Notes: a model not told the origin generated them from the letters alone. Counted from the stretch's first letter, positions 1-7,726 are shown. The stretch is DNA of 14,911 nt from an uncultured Lactobacillus sp. (GCA_945281075.1 CALYQE010000039.1:1-14911); one strand, 5' to 3'. Numbers and translations: made by a program.

Positions 1-352
1 CTTTGACTGTTGCCTGACTAGCTGCTTTGTTTGAAGTCGACTCAGTCGTATTTGCTTGCAAATTGCTGTGTGGCTCATTTGTAGTGTTTTCTTTACTACC
101 AGCTGATTCATTTTTTTTAACATTTACATCGTCTTGACTGTTTTGGTTGGCACTTTGACTAACAGAAATACCCGTTCCAGTATCTGCATTAATTGAAGAT
201 TGCATTGTGTTTTGGTCACCAGACAAACTGTCTGCCTCAACCACGTTTTCATTAAGATATAGTCCTAAAAGGACAGCAGCGGAGACACAAGCAATCATGC
301 TGCTTCTGATTGCTCTTGTTTTCTCCATTTGACCATTTTTACTAATTTTCAT
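1..352 (-). CDS. Secreted Ser/Thr/Asn-rich protein, N-terminal fragment (C-terminus outside window)
   Basis: This is the first 117 codons of a gene that runs off the left edge. The start is ATG at 352-350 (MKISKNGQMEKTRAIR), preceded by a strong ribosome-binding site (AAAAGGAGGG at about 361-370 on the minus strand). A basic n-region is followed by a hydrophobic core at about residues 19-33 (MIACVSAAVLLGLYL). A likely signal peptidase I site lies after Ala40 (VVEA|DS). The mature part seen so far (41-117) has no cysteine, and close to half of it is Ser, Thr or Asn. That is typical of the flexible linker behind the signal peptide of lactobacillar wall hydrolases, SLAP-domain proteins or anchored surface proteins. 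The functional domain is not in the window, so I name no family. The gene has its own promoter and lies behind the dnaJ terminator, so it is probably not part of the heat-shock operon. Confidence 0.8.
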   Translation of the reverse strand, partial: MKISKNGQMEKTRAIRSSMIACVSAAVLLGLYLNENVVEADSLSGDQNTMQSSINADTGTGISVSQSANQNSQDDVNVKKNESAGSKENTTNEPHSNLQANTTESTSNKAASQATVK

Positions 353-378
353 TCTTTATATCCCTCCTTTTAAATATT

Positions 379-405
379 CTTATATCAAACTGCCACCATT
401 ATCAA
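379..405 (-). promoter_or_regulatory. Putative extended -10 promoter of the secreted-protein gene
   Basis: On the minus strand, TATAAG (384-379) is preceded by TG with one intervening base (TGATATAAG), an extended -10 element. A -35-like TTGATA lies at 405-400 with a short 15-bp spacer. Transcription would start near 372, leaving a leader of about 20 nt with the ribosome-binding site. A second -10-like TATAAT lies at 427-422, with only a T-run near the -35 position. The region is very AT-rich, so either box could be chance. Confidence 0.45.
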
Positions 406-490
406 TACCTAATCTAATTGAATTATATAGCTTTTTTCTCTGTTAAAAAAGTTTTTTTAAATATAAATTACCTAGCTCTATATATATTTA

Positions 491-537
491 AGAAAAATAA
501 AAGAGCATTAAACTACACAAATGTTTGATGCTCTTTT
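491..537 (-). terminator. Rho-independent terminator of the hrcA-grpE-dnaK-dnaJ operon
   Basis: An inverted repeat pairs 499-508 with 528-537 (AAAAGAGCAT / ATGCTCTTTT). After one A-C mismatch it continues for four more pairs (510-513 with 523-526) around a 9-nt loop. Read on the minus strand it is followed by AUUUUUCUU. It lies about 70 nt after the dnaJ stop codon and separates the chaperone operon from the secreted-protein gene. Confidence 0.9.
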
Positions 538-606
538 AAGATTGCTAAATTCTAATAATTATATTAAATAAACGCAACATAATTTTATTCTTTATTTAGA
601 ATAACT

Positions 607-1749
607 TTACTGCAATTTCTCTTTAAGTCTTTCAAAAAAACCTTTTTCTTGCGGAGTAATCGATCCCCCACCAGCCTGAACGAATTCTACCAATGCATCT
701 TTTTGCTTTTGATTTATTGTCTTCGGAATTTGTACCTGAATAGTAGTAATTTGATCACCGTTACCGTTACCGCGAAGATAAGGAACGCCTTCTCCATGAA
801 GGGTAAATTCCTTATTAGGCTGAGTGCCAGCAGGTATTTTTAGTTGTTTTTCACCGTGAACCGTTTTTACATTAATCTCATCGCCAAGCGTTGCTTGAGC
901 AAATGAGATTGGTACTGTGGTATAAATTGTATTGCCTTTACGTTCAAAGTCTTTGGATGGCCTAATGCGATAACTGATATAAAGATCTCCATACGGTCCG
1001 CCGTTTTTACCAGCTTCACCCTGGCCTTCATAGCGGAGTTGCTGTCCATTATCAATGCCAGCAGGAATATTTACTTCAATTGTATTTTTGCCATCAACAA
1101 CACCATTACCATGGCAAGTATGACAAGGATGTTCGATAATTACACCGCGCCCACGACACTTATCACAGGTTGTTTGTCTGCGAATAACTCCGATCATTGA
1201 CTTTTGACTAATCGTCATAATACCACTACCGCCACATTTATCACATGTAACAGGTTGTGTGCCTTTTTCAGCACCATTGCCATGACAAGTCTGGCAGGTT
1301 TCGCTTCTAGTATAAGAAACTTGCGTTTTCTTACCCTTAATGGCATCCATAAAATCAATGGTTAAAGTGTAATCAAGATCTTCGCCACGTGTAGGCGCTT
1401 TTGGATCAGCATGGCGTGAAGTACCACCTGCACCGCCAAAGAAATCATTGAAAATATCACCGAAATCGCCAAAACCGCCGAAATCACTGTATCCGCCTTG
1501 GCCTGCGCCACCAAAACCGCCCTGACCATTTACACCTGCAGCGCCGAATTGATCATATTGCGCCCGCTTTTGCTGGTCATGCAAGACTTCGTAAGCTTCA
1601 TTGATTTTTTTGTACTTTTCTTCTGCACCAGGTTCGTGATTAATATCTGGATGATATTTTTTTGCTAATTTACGATAAGCAGCGTTAATTTCTTTATCAC
1701 TAGCATTCCGATCAACGCCCAGCACATTATAATAATCTTCTTGCGCCAT
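607..1749 (-). CDS. dnaJ: Chaperone DnaJ (Hsp40), co-chaperone of DnaK
   Basis: DnaJ delivers unfolded clients to DnaK and stimulates its ATPase. The 380-residue protein has the full type I layout. The J domain (about 1-70) carries the HPD motif at 33-35. A Gly/Phe-rich linker spans about 70-110. Four zinc-binding CxxCxGxG repeats lie at 152-159 (CQTCHGNG), 169-176 (CDKCGGSG), 195-202 (CDKCRGRG) and 209-216 (CHTCHGNG). The C-terminal substrate-binding and dimerisation domains follow to about 345. All eight zinc-ligand cysteines are present and the length is normal. The ATG at 1749-1747 has an AAGGAG ribosome-binding site 7 nt upstream. It is the last gene of the operon, 78 nt behind dnaK with a hairpin between them, and is followed by a strong terminator. 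Regulation should be by HrcA/CIRCE at the hrcA promoter. Confidence 0.98.
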   Translation of the reverse strand: MAQEDYYNVLGVDRNASDKEINAAYRKLAKKYHPDINHEPGAEEKYKKINEAYEVLHDQQKRAQYDQFGAAGVNGQGGFGGAGQGGYSDFGGFGDFGDIFNDFFGGAGGTSRHADPKAPTRGEDLDYTLTIDFMDAIKGKKTQVSYTRSETCQTCHGNGAEKGTQPVTCDKCGGSGIMTISQKSMIGVIRRQTTCDKCRGRGVIIEHPCHTCHGNGVVDGKNTIEVNIPAGIDNGQQLRYEGQGEAGKNGGPYGDLYISYRIRPSKDFERKGNTIYTTVPISFAQATLGDEINVKTVHGEKQLKIPAGTQPNKEFTLHGEGVPYLRGNGNGDQITTIQVQIPKTINQKQKDALVEFVQAGGGSITPQEKGFFERLKEKLQ

Positions 1750-1772
1750 CTAAAAGCTCCTTACTTTCCAAA

Positions 1773-1805
1773 AGAAAAGAACTACTTATTCGGCAGTTCT
1801 TTTCT
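1773..1805 (-). promoter_or_regulatory. Intercistronic hairpin between dnaK and dnaJ
   Basis: A perfect 11-bp inverted repeat, 1773-1783 (AGAAAAGAACT) with 1795-1805 (AGTTCTTTTCT), has an 11-nt loop and sits in the 78-nt gap between dnaK and dnaJ. In the transcript the stem is followed by UUUGGAAAGUAAGGAG, so the U-run after the stem is short. It could be a weak terminator or attenuator, or a structure that marks an mRNA processing or stability boundary. The structure is seen directly; its role is inference. Confidence 0.7.
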
Positions 1806-1827
1806 AGTTTATTCAATTATAAACCCT

Positions 1828-3663
1828 TTACTTATCTGGGTCTACCTTATGAAATTCACCCTCACCAGCAGCACCATTATCTGAATAGCCGTTTTGCGGA
1901 CCTGCTTGACCTTGCGCACCCTGAGCTCCACCGTTAGCTTGGTACAACTTAACAGCTAGGTCTTGAGCTACCTTCGATAATTCATCTTTCTTAGCCTTCA
2001 TCTCGTCAAGATTATTATCTTTTTGTGCTTTCTTCAAGGCTTCAAGAGCGTCTTTAACCTTCTTGGTATCGTCCTCAGATACCTTGTCCTTGACTTCATC
2101 CAAAGTCTTTTCAGTTGAGAAGATTAATTGGTCCACTTCGTTACGAAGATCAACTTCCTCTTTCTTCTTCTTATCCTCTTCAGCATGTTCTTCTGCTTCT
2201 TTTTGCATCTTTTGAATTTCTTCATCGGATAAGCCAGATGAACTCTTAATGGTAATCTTTTGTTCCTTACCTGTGCCCATATCTTTAGCAGATACGTTAA
2301 CGATACCGTTCTTGTCAATGTCAAAAGTAACTTGAATTTGAGGCACACCACGTGGAGCAGCTGGAATATCAGTTAATTCAAAACGACCTAAAGTCTTGTC
2401 ATCAGCTGCCATCGGACGTTCGCCTTGTAAAACATGGACATCTACTGCTGGTTGATTATCAGCTGCAGTTGAGAAAATTTGACTCTTTGAAGTTGGGATC
2501 GTGGTATTCTTTTCGATTAATTTAGTGAAGACACCACCCATAGTTTCAATTCCTAATGAAAGTGGGGTAACATCAAGCAATACAACATCTTTAACATCAC
2601 CTGAGATAACACCGCCTTGAATCGCAGCACCTAATGCTACAGCTTCATCTGGGTTAATTGAATGGTCTGGTTCCTTGCCAGCCCATTTCTTAACTGCTTC
2701 TTGGACAGCAGGAATACGAGTTGAACCACCATTTAAAATAACTTTATCAATATCGCCAACAGTTAAATCGGCATCCTTCAAGGCATTGTCAAATGGAATC
2801 TTGGTGCGATCAACTAAATCAGCAGTCAACTCATCAAATTTAGCACGGGTTAAGTCAGCTTCAAGGTGAAGTGGACCAGACTCGCCAGCAGAGATGAACG
2901 GAAGTGAGATATGGGTTGATGATACTCCTGATAAATCCTTCTTAGCTTTTTCAGCAGCATCCTTTAACCGTTGTAGGGCCATCTTATCTTTAGAAAGATC
3001 AACGCCATTTTCATCCTTAAAGTTCTTGATCAACCAGTCGATAATCTTATTATCAAAGTCATCCCCACCAAGGTGAGTATCACCATTAGTTGAAAGAACT
3101 TGGAAAACGCCGTCGCCTAATTGAAGAACGGAAACATCAAAAGTACCACCACCAAGGTCGTAAACTAAAACTTTTTCGTCTTCAGCATCTTTGTCCAAGC
3201 CATAAGCAAGTGATGACGCAGTAGGTTCGTTAATAATTCTCTTTACTTCAAGTCCAGCAATCTTACCAGCATCTTTAGTAGCTTGACGTTGCGCATCGTT
3301 GAAGTAGGCTGGAACTGTAATAACTGCTTCTGTAACTTTTTCACCCAAGTAATCTTCAGAAAACTTCTTGATGTATTGTAAAATCATTGCCGAGATTTCT
3401 TGTGGCGTGTATGACTTGTCACCGACTTTAACTTTGTAATCAGCTTCACCCATGTGACGTTTGATTGAAGAAATCGTATTCGGGTTCGTGATAGCTTGAC
3501 GTTTAGCCACTTCACCAACTTGAATCTCACCATCTTTAAAAGCAACAACAGATGGCGTAGTCCGATTTCCTTCTGGATTAGTAATAATTTTAGGTTCTTT
3601 ACCCTCTAAAACTGCAACTGCTGAGTTGGTAGTTCCAAGGTCAATACCGATAACTTTAGACAT
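1828..3663 (-). CDS. dnaK: Chaperone DnaK (Hsp70)
   Basis: DnaK is the ATP-dependent Hsp70 chaperone of the cytoplasm, working with DnaJ and the nucleotide exchange factor GrpE. The protein is 611 residues. The nucleotide-binding domain opens with the phosphate loop [10 protein letters not shown] (5-14), has a second phosphate loop [11 protein letters not shown] (169-179), and carries the adenosine-site segment [12 protein letters not shown] (309-320). The interdomain linker VLLDVT is at 361-366, followed by the substrate-binding domain, a charged helical lid, and a Gly/Gln/Ala-rich tail ending [10 protein letters not shown] chose the ATG at 3663-3661 ([10 protein letters not shown]), which has AAAGGAAG 7 nt upstream. 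A TTG six codons earlier also keeps the frame, but it abuts the grpE stop codon and adds MKGRLL, which is foreign to the family. The gap to grpE is 18 nt. Confidence 0.99.
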   Translation of the reverse strand: MSKVIGIDLGTTNSAVAVLEGKEPKIITNPEGNRTTPSVVAFKDGEIQVGEVAKRQAITNPNTISSIKRHMGEADYKVKVGDKSYTPQEISAMILQYIKKFSEDYLGEKVTEAVITVPAYFNDAQRQATKDAGKIAGLEVKRIINEPTASSLAYGLDKDAEDEKVLVYDLGGGTFDVSVLQLGDGVFQVLSTNGDTHLGGDDFDNKIIDWLIKNFKDENGVDLSKDKMALQRLKDAAEKAKKDLSGVSSTHISLPFISAGESGPLHLEADLTRAKFDELTADLVDRTKIPFDNALKDADLTVGDIDKVILNGGSTRIPAVQEAVKKWAGKEPDHSINPDEAVALGAAIQGGVISGDVKDVVLLDVTPLSLGIETMGGVFTKLIEKNTTIPTSKSQIFSTAADNQPAVDVHVLQGERPMAADDKTLGRFELTDIPAAPRGVPQIQVTFDIDKNGIVNVSAKDMGTGKEQKITIKSSSGLSDEEIQKMQKEAEEHAEEDKKKKEEVDLRNEVDQLIFSTEKTLDEVKDKVSEDDTKKVKDALEALKKAQKDNNLDEMKAKKDELSKVAQDLAVKLYQANGGAQGAQGQAGPQNGYSDNGAAGEGEFHKVDPDK

Positions 3664-3681
3664 TAATAATCTTCCTTTCAA

Positions 3682-4269
3682 TTATTGTGCAACAACAACC
3701 ATTGCTGGTCTCAATGTACGATCTTTATACAAATATCCCTTTTGCAATACTTGAACAACATGATCTTTTTGTTCTTCATTTTCCGCATCCACTGTTTGTA
3801 CCGCTTGGTGCAAATTAGGATCAAATTGTGCTCCTTCGGCGTCAATTTCACTGATGCCATGATCTTTCATTGCCTTTACAAGCGCATCAAGAGTCATTTG
3901 CACACCCTTTTTAAGCTGCTTAGAGGCTTCGTCATCAACTTCGGTTTTAAGAGCACGTTCCAGATTGTCCATTGATGGTAAAACATCCTTAGCTAATGAC
4001 TGAGATTCATATTTAATTAATTGAGCACGTTCATTATTGTAGCGTATTTGCATATTTTGCATTTCCGCTTGACTACGTAAAAACTTGTCTTCCAAGTTCT
4101 TGTTTTCTTCTTGGATTTTGACTAATTTTTCTTCAATTTTCTTTTCTGAATTTTTTTCTTTTTTCAGATCGTCAGCCTTAGTATCTGCTTTTTGATCCGA
4201 CTTAGCATCTTCAGCATTTGATTGCTTTTTTTCTAAATCTGCTTCACTAGCATATTTTTCTTTACTCAC
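3682..4269 (-). CDS. grpE: Nucleotide exchange factor GrpE
   Basis: GrpE releases ADP from DnaK to restart the chaperone cycle and acts as a dimer in the cytoplasm. The 195-residue protein has a charged, Lys/Glu/Asp-rich disordered N-terminus (1-40). A long coiled-coil helix follows (about 43-90), then a four-helix region and the C-terminal beta domain. The family signature is visible as FDPNLHQAV (149-157) and [20 protein letters not shown] (174-193). The start is GTG at 4269-4267 (MSKEKYAS), supported by a GGGAGG ribosome-binding site about 6 nt upstream in the 12-nt gap after hrcA. The position between hrcA and dnaK is the standard Firmicutes order, and expression should follow the CIRCE-controlled promoter upstream of hrcA. 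Confidence 0.97.
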   Translation of the reverse strand: MSKEKYASEADLEKKQSNAEDAKSDQKADTKADDLKKEKNSEKKIEEKLVKIQEENKNLEDKFLRSQAEMQNMQIRYNNERAQLIKYESQSLAKDVLPSMDNLERALKTEVDDEASKQLKKGVQMTLDALVKAMKDHGISEIDAEGAQFDPNLHQAVQTVDAENEEQKDHVVQVLQKGYLYKDRTLRPAMVVVAQ

Positions 4270-4281
4270 GGCTAACCTCCC

Positions 4282-5331
4282 TTATTTAAATCTACCGTAG
4301 TATTCCAGCAATTTCTTGGCTAATTCATTTCTGAAATACTCCAGCAGACCAATTACTTGTGAATATGGCATATTATTAGGACCAAGCAAAGCAATTACGC
4401 CTTTACCATGCGAGCCAACACTGTACTCAGCTGTGAGCAAACTATAATCTTTTAGGAGATCGTTTGACAGCTCGGAACCAAGGCTAACACGAACTGGATA
4501 TCTGCCGCCTTCAGAATTAATACTTTCATCAACGATGCTTGAAATCAAGTCGTTGTGATCAATTAATTCATAAAGTGAACGTAAGCTAGAAGCATCAGCT
4601 AACGAGGTATTATTTAATAAATTAATTTGCCCGTCAACATACATTTGCTCACTGGCCGCATCATTTATTACGTCCTCAACAAGTTCAATCAGTTCACTTG
4701 CATGATTAGTGGTAAGCTTTTTGCCCAGAGTTTGATTAAGCAAGGTCGGCGTAACTTCGTCCAGAGTCTTGCCAACCAGTTCATCGTTGATCATACGGAC
4801 AACTTTTTCAATTTCTTCGCCATGAACATTGTACGGCAAACTATAAACTTGATTTTGGACATTCCCATCACTTGTCACTAAAATTGCCATAATCTGACGA
4901 TTAAACAAGGGAACAATTCGAAAACCCGTAATTGTTAAGCTCTGGCTTTCAGGACCCTCGGCAAATGCCGTGTAGTTGGTCAAATCCGAAAGAATCTTGG
5001 CCGCTTCCTGAACGATTTCATTAACTTGATGAAAAGGTTGATCAAGCTGACTAACAATTTTCTGATAAACTGAAGCCGGAATCTGCAGCGGTTCAAGAAG
5101 ATTATCTAAATAATAGCGATAGCCTTCAGTGGACGGAACACGACCACTTGAGAGATGAGTCTTTTCAAGTAATCCCCGATCCTCAAGTTCAGCCATTTCA
5201 TTACGAATTGTTGCACTTGAAACTTTGATCGGCAACTGATTCATTACCGTCTTCGACCCAACTGGTTCATGCGTTTGCGTAAAATCATTAATAATTGTCT
5301 TTAAAATTAATTCTTGACGTTCGGTCAACAT
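4282..5331 (-). CDS. hrcA: Heat-inducible transcription repressor HrcA
   Basis: HrcA is the repressor that binds CIRCE and silences class I heat-shock genes; in Bacillus its activity depends on GroEL. The 349-residue protein starts with a winged-helix DNA-binding domain. Its recognition region is [19 protein letters not shown] (37-55), followed by the wing [19 protein letters not shown] (58-76). The long HrcA-type dimerisation and inserted domains come next. I chose the ATG at 5331-5329 ([13 protein letters not shown]), which matches the family start and has GAGGG about 9 nt upstream. An in-frame GTG eight codons earlier lies inside the first CIRCE arm and is rejected. It is the first gene of the operon, so it should repress its own synthesis through the two CIRCE elements just upstream. 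Confidence 0.97.
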   Translation of the reverse strand: MLTERQELILKTIINDFTQTHEPVGSKTVMNQLPIKVSSATIRNEMAELEDRGLLEKTHLSSGRVPSTEGYRYYLDNLLEPLQIPASVYQKIVSQLDQPFHQVNEIVQEAAKILSDLTNYTAFAEGPESQSLTITGFRIVPLFNRQIMAILVTSDGNVQNQVYSLPYNVHGEEIEKVVRMINDELVGKTLDEVTPTLLNQTLGKKLTTNHASELIELVEDVINDAASEQMYVDGQINLLNNTSLADASSLRSLYELIDHNDLISSIVDESINSEGGRYPVRVSLGSELSNDLLKDYSLLTAEYSVGSHGKGVIALLGPNNMPYSQVIGLLEYFRNELAKKLLEYYGRFK

Positions 5332-5348
5332 AAATATCGCCCTCACTT

Positions 5349-5375
5349 TTAGCACTCATACTTATCAGGTGCTAA
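5349..5375 (-). promoter_or_regulatory. CIRCE operator 1 (proximal), HrcA binding site
   Basis: The + strand reads TTAGCACTC (5349-5357), nine bases, then AGGTGCTAA (5367-5375). The CIRCE consensus is TTAGCACTC-N9-GAGTGCTAA. The left arm is perfect and the right arm differs at two neighbouring positions. The element sits just after the predicted transcription start and 17 bases before the hrcA ATG. It would therefore also form a hairpin in the 5' end of the mRNA, as known for CIRCE in other bacteria. Confidence 0.93.
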
Positions 5376-5383
5376 CAGTTATA

Positions 5384-5411
5384 ATAATACTATCTTTTAG
5401 CAGAATGTCAA
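5384..5411 (-). promoter_or_regulatory. Sigma-A promoter of the hrcA-grpE-dnaK-dnaJ operon
   Basis: On the minus strand a perfect -35 box TTGACA lies at 5411-5406 and a -10 box TATTAT at 5389-5384, with a 16-bp spacer. The predicted start is near 5377, at the edge of CIRCE 1. The -35 box falls inside the 9-nt spacer of CIRCE 2. HrcA bound at either site should therefore block RNA polymerase. Confidence 0.85.
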
Positions 5412-5423
5412 GTTGAGTGCTAA
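5397..5423 (-). promoter_or_regulatory. CIRCE-like operator 2 (distal), one arm degenerate
   Basis: The + strand reads TTAGCAGAA (5397-5405), nine bases, then a perfect GAGTGCTAA arm (5415-5423). The left arm keeps six of nine consensus bases. The 9-nt spacer is correct and contains the -35 hexamer of the operon promoter. Spacing and arm identity make this a real second HrcA site rather than chance, though probably weaker than CIRCE 1. Confidence 0.8.
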
Positions 5424-5454
5424 TTTTTTTGCAAATTAATTAAAAATACTTAGA

Positions 5455-6390
5455 CTAATTCTTGCTTTGAGCAAAGTAGCGCTCGATTTCCTCTTTATCT
5501 TGCTCCATTTGTTTCTTTAGTTCAGCTAAACTGGCAAATTTTATTTCGCCTCTAGTATATTGATACCACTCGATGATCATTTCTTGGTCATAGGCTTCCT
5601 GGTCAAAGCCAAAAAGATTAGATTCAATTAAAATCTTTTTGCCCTTATTAATCGTCACATTATAGCCTACACTAGTCATTGATTCATACCACTGACCATT
5701 GAGCTTGGTTTTTGTCGCATAAACCCCAATTTTAGGCACGATTTTATCTTGATCCCAGACTAAATTGGCCGTTGGGAACCCCAACTTGTGACCATTACGC
5801 AAACCGTGCCCAACTTTGCCAGACATCACAAATGGTCTGCCTAAAAGCTCAGCGGCAAGGGGCATTTCCCCCTCGCTAACTGCCCTTTTTATTTCGGTTG
5901 AACCAATCTTTTTGCCTTCATATGACTGTTTTGGTACTTCAATAATCGAAAAACGACCAGCTGCAAATTGCGGCAAATTTTTCATATTAGCGATGTCACT
6001 CGGACCATAAGTATAATCAAAGCCGGCAACCACCACTTCGGCTTGCAATTTGACCACAATATTATCAACAAATTCTTGCGCCGTCAATTGACAAAATTGC
6101 TTGTTAAAATGGATCACAATGAGATCGTCTACCCCCAGTTGGGCCATTTTATAAGCTTTTTCATCCAAGCTGTCAATATAAGTAACCTTTGCGCCTTGAT
6201 ATACTTCTTTTGGATGCCGATCAAAAGTCATTACGACCAATGGAATTTTGCGGTCAAGTGCTTCCTTTTTTGCCACTTTAATCAGTTGCTGATGACCGCG
6301 ATGAACCCCGTCAAAAAAGCCCAAAGCCAAGACTATTTTTGATGAAAAAAGCTTTTCTGGAATTGGATAAGTTAAATGGATAATTTGCAC
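5455..6390 (-). CDS. ribF: Bifunctional riboflavin kinase / FMN adenylyltransferase (FAD synthetase)
   Basis: RibF phosphorylates riboflavin to FMN and adenylates FMN to FAD in the cytoplasm. The 311-residue length is normal. The N-terminal nucleotidyltransferase domain (about 15-180) has the signature GFFDGVHRGH (24-33) and a variant second motif GSTEIKRAV (163-171). The C-terminal flavokinase domain (about 183-307) has GHGLRNGHKLGFPTANL (194-210), GVYAT (222-226), the acidic segment IESNLFGFD (255-263) and a closing RGEIKFASLAEL (280-291). Some positions differ from textbook RibF, for example GYNVTI where GxNPTF is usual and GFDYTYGPSD in the flavin-binding loop. The start is GTG at 6390-6388, with GAAGGTG just upstream and a 10-nt gap after truB. 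Pairing with truB is common in Firmicutes. No clear terminator follows it before hrcA. Confidence 0.95.
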   Translation of the reverse strand: MQIIHLTYPIPEKLFSSKIVLALGFFDGVHRGHQQLIKVAKKEALDRKIPLVVMTFDRHPKEVYQGAKVTYIDSLDEKAYKMAQLGVDDLIVIHFNKQFCQLTAQEFVDNIVVKLQAEVVVAGFDYTYGPSDIANMKNLPQFAAGRFSIIEVPKQSYEGKKIGSTEIKRAVSEGEMPLAAELLGRPFVMSGKVGHGLRNGHKLGFPTANLVWDQDKIVPKIGVYATKTKLNGQWYESMTSVGYNVTINKGKKILIESNLFGFDQEAYDQEMIIEWYQYTRGEIKFASLAELKKQMEQDKEEIERYFAQSKN

Positions 6391-6400
6391 ATTAGCACCT

Positions 6401-7303
6401 TCAGTTTACCGATTCATTTTGTAATAGCATCAAAGACGGACAGTAGACAGCATCTTTTTTTTGATAAATAGCTTTAATGCTATTATTGTACCTTAACGCC
6501 ACGACTTTTGCATCCGTTTTCAACGGCAAAGCATTGCCATTCTTGACTTTAAGCCATTGATTAGGAGTTAAAGTGATTTTTTCATATTGCTGGAAAAAGA
6601 CATCGATTGGCTGGATAAATGCAGAAATTTGCTCTGGTTGGGCCAGAACTGTTTCCAGTTTTACGGACTGGCTAATATCAAAGCCTGAGCTGGCCATTCT
6701 GCGCAGGCTTTTCATTACCGCGGGAACTTTTAAATGTGAACCAAGATCATTAACTAGCGACCTGACATAGGTCCCTTTACTGCACTCAATCGCAAAGTCA
6801 AAAGTTTCTTGACCATTTTCCTGATTAAAGACCGGTTCATTTTTTAGTTCATAGGAACGAACAGTAACCTGTCGACTTGGTCGCTCCACGGTAATCCCTG
6901 CACGGGCATATTCATATAAGTGTTTCCCATTAACCCGGACAGCAGAGTAAATTGGGGGAACTTGGGTAATCTCCCCTTCAAAATTGCTCATTGCGGACTT
7001 AATTTCGGCAGCAGAAATGGGCTGCTCAAGCCTTTGTTCTTCTTGAACGGTCCCGCTAACATCGTAACTATCAGTCGAGTAGCCCAGTATCCCCGTGCCC
7101 TCATACTTTTTATTTTGCGTGTGCATTAATTCAATCAGTTTGGTAGCTTGACCAATTGCGATTGGCAGTACCCCAGTCACGTCAGGATCAAGTGTACCGG
7201 CATGGCCGATTTTTCTAATATGCAGCGCTTTGCGCAGCTGATACACCACATCGGCACTGGTCATATTTTGCTCTTTATCGATCACTAAAATTCCGTTAAT
7301 CAT
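6401..7303 (-). CDS. truB: tRNA pseudouridine(55) synthase TruB
   Basis: TruB converts uridine 55 in the T-loop of tRNAs to pseudouridine. Counted from the ATG at 7303-7301 (MINGILVIDKEQNMTS) it has 300 residues. The catalytic motif is IGHAGTLDPDVTGVLPIAIG, with the nucleophilic aspartate of GTLDP at about residue 39. KGTYVRSLVNDLG is the second family motif. A C-terminal PUA-like domain (about 230-295) includes WLKVKNGNALPL. A GTG five codons upstream (7318-7316, MSKVK) also keeps the frame, but it directly follows the U-tract of a terminator-like hairpin and has no ribosome-binding site. AAGG lies 7 nt before the ATG. The gene sits between rbfA and ribF, as in many Firmicutes. Confidence 0.95.
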   Translation of the reverse strand: MINGILVIDKEQNMTSADVVYQLRKALHIRKIGHAGTLDPDVTGVLPIAIGQATKLIELMHTQNKKYEGTGILGYSTDSYDVSGTVQEEQRLEQPISAAEIKSAMSNFEGEITQVPPIYSAVRVNGKHLYEYARAGITVERPSRQVTVRSYELKNEPVFNQENGQETFDFAIECSKGTYVRSLVNDLGSHLKVPAVMKSLRRMASSGFDISQSVKLETVLAQPEQISAFIQPIDVFFQQYEKITLTPNQWLKVKNGNALPLKTDAKVVALRYNNSIKAIYQKKDAVYCPSLMLLQNESVN

Positions 7304-7319
7304 CTTTACCTTACTCACT

Positions 7320-7343
7320 AAAAAAGCGCCATACAGCGCTTTT
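7320..7343 (-). terminator. Terminator-like hairpin between rbfA and truB (probable attenuator)
   Basis: In the minus-strand transcript, AAAAGCGC (7343-7336) pairs with GCGCUUUU (7329-7322) around a 6-nt loop, UGUAUG. The U-run totals six (7325-7320), four of them inside the stem. It starts two bases after the rbfA stop codon. The short stem and the need to transcribe truB and ribF suggest partial termination, or an mRNA-processing structure. No new promoter for truB is evident behind it. Confidence 0.65.
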
Positions 7344-7345
7344 GG

Positions 7346-7708
7346 TTAATTATTTCGATCTGCATCTTGCTTTTTAACTTCTGCAATTAAGCGATCAATT
7401 TTACTACCATATTTTACTGAATTATCTCGCTTAAAAATTAATTCTGGTACCTTGTAAACGGTTAATACTTGTCCAAGTAAGTGACGCATCATGCCCTTTG
7501 CTTTTTCAAGACCTGCAGTTGCTTCCTCTTCCTTCTTAGGACTTTCAGAAAGGATACTGTAATAAATAGTGGCATATGACAAGTCATTAGTACACTCAAC
7601 CGCAGTGATTGTCACATCGTTTACACGCGGATCACGAATATTTTTACGCAAAATCTTGGTTAATTCACGGAGGATTTCTCCTTCAACACGACCTACTCTG
7701 TGCTTCAT
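7346..7708 (-). CDS. rbfA: 30S ribosome-binding factor RbfA
   Basis: RbfA binds the immature 30S subunit near the 5' end of 16S rRNA and supports late maturation and cold adaptation. The 120-residue protein is a single KH-like domain of the usual length. Recognisable segments are HRVGRVEGEILRELTKIL near the start, the conserved DPRVNDVTITAVECTNDLSYA stretch (about 27-47), and GQVLTVYKVPELIFKRD before the C-terminal helix. The ATG at 7708-7706 has a strong AGGAGG ribosome-binding site about 6 nt upstream. It lies 18 nt behind infB, the standard IF2-RbfA-TruB order, and a terminator-like hairpin follows at once. Confidence 0.97.
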   Translation of the reverse strand: MKHRVGRVEGEILRELTKILRKNIRDPRVNDVTITAVECTNDLSYATIYYSILSESPKKEEEATAGLEKAKGMMRHLLGQVLTVYKVPELIFKRDNSVKYGSKIDRLIAEVKKQDADRNN

Positions 7709-7726
7709 TCTTTCCTCCTAGTCAAA

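Noticed and set aside
284..298. Lipobox-like MIAC in the secreted protein (residues 19-22)
   Set aside because: The hydrophobic core continues for about 11 residues after the cysteine and a VEA|D signal peptidase I site follows. A lipoprotein cysteine would end the hydrophobic segment.
422..450. Second -10-like TATAAT (422-427) upstream of the secreted-protein gene
   Set aside because: Only a T-run lies at the proper -35 distance and the region is extremely AT-rich, so it is mentioned only as an alternative in the promoter entry.
1440..1545. Repetitive Gly/Phe-rich coding stretch resembling a tandem repeat
   Set aside because: This is the normal Gly/Phe-rich linker of DnaJ.
3664..3681. TTG-initiated six-codon extension of DnaK (MKGRLL)
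   Set aside because: It abuts the grpE stop codon and covers the real ribosome-binding site. [10 protein letters not shown] is the family start.
3685..3975. Plus-strand open frame of 96 codons opposite grpE
   Set aside because: Antisense to the conserved GrpE C-terminal domain, with Cys/His/Ile-rich composition typical of a shadow frame.
5332..5355. GTG-initiated eight-codon N-terminal extension of HrcA
   Set aside because: The GTG is part of the CIRCE 1 arm, too close to the predicted transcription start and with no ribosome-binding site. The family starts with MLTERQ at 5331.
5968..6342. Plus-strand open frame of 124 codons opposite ribF
   Set aside because: It is fully antisense to a well-supported gene, with no family features and no ribosome-binding site or promoter that I can see.
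7304..7318. Upstream GTG start of TruB (MSKVK)
   Set aside because: It follows the U-tract of the rbfA-truB hairpin with no ribosome-binding site, while the ATG at 7303 has AAGG at proper distance.
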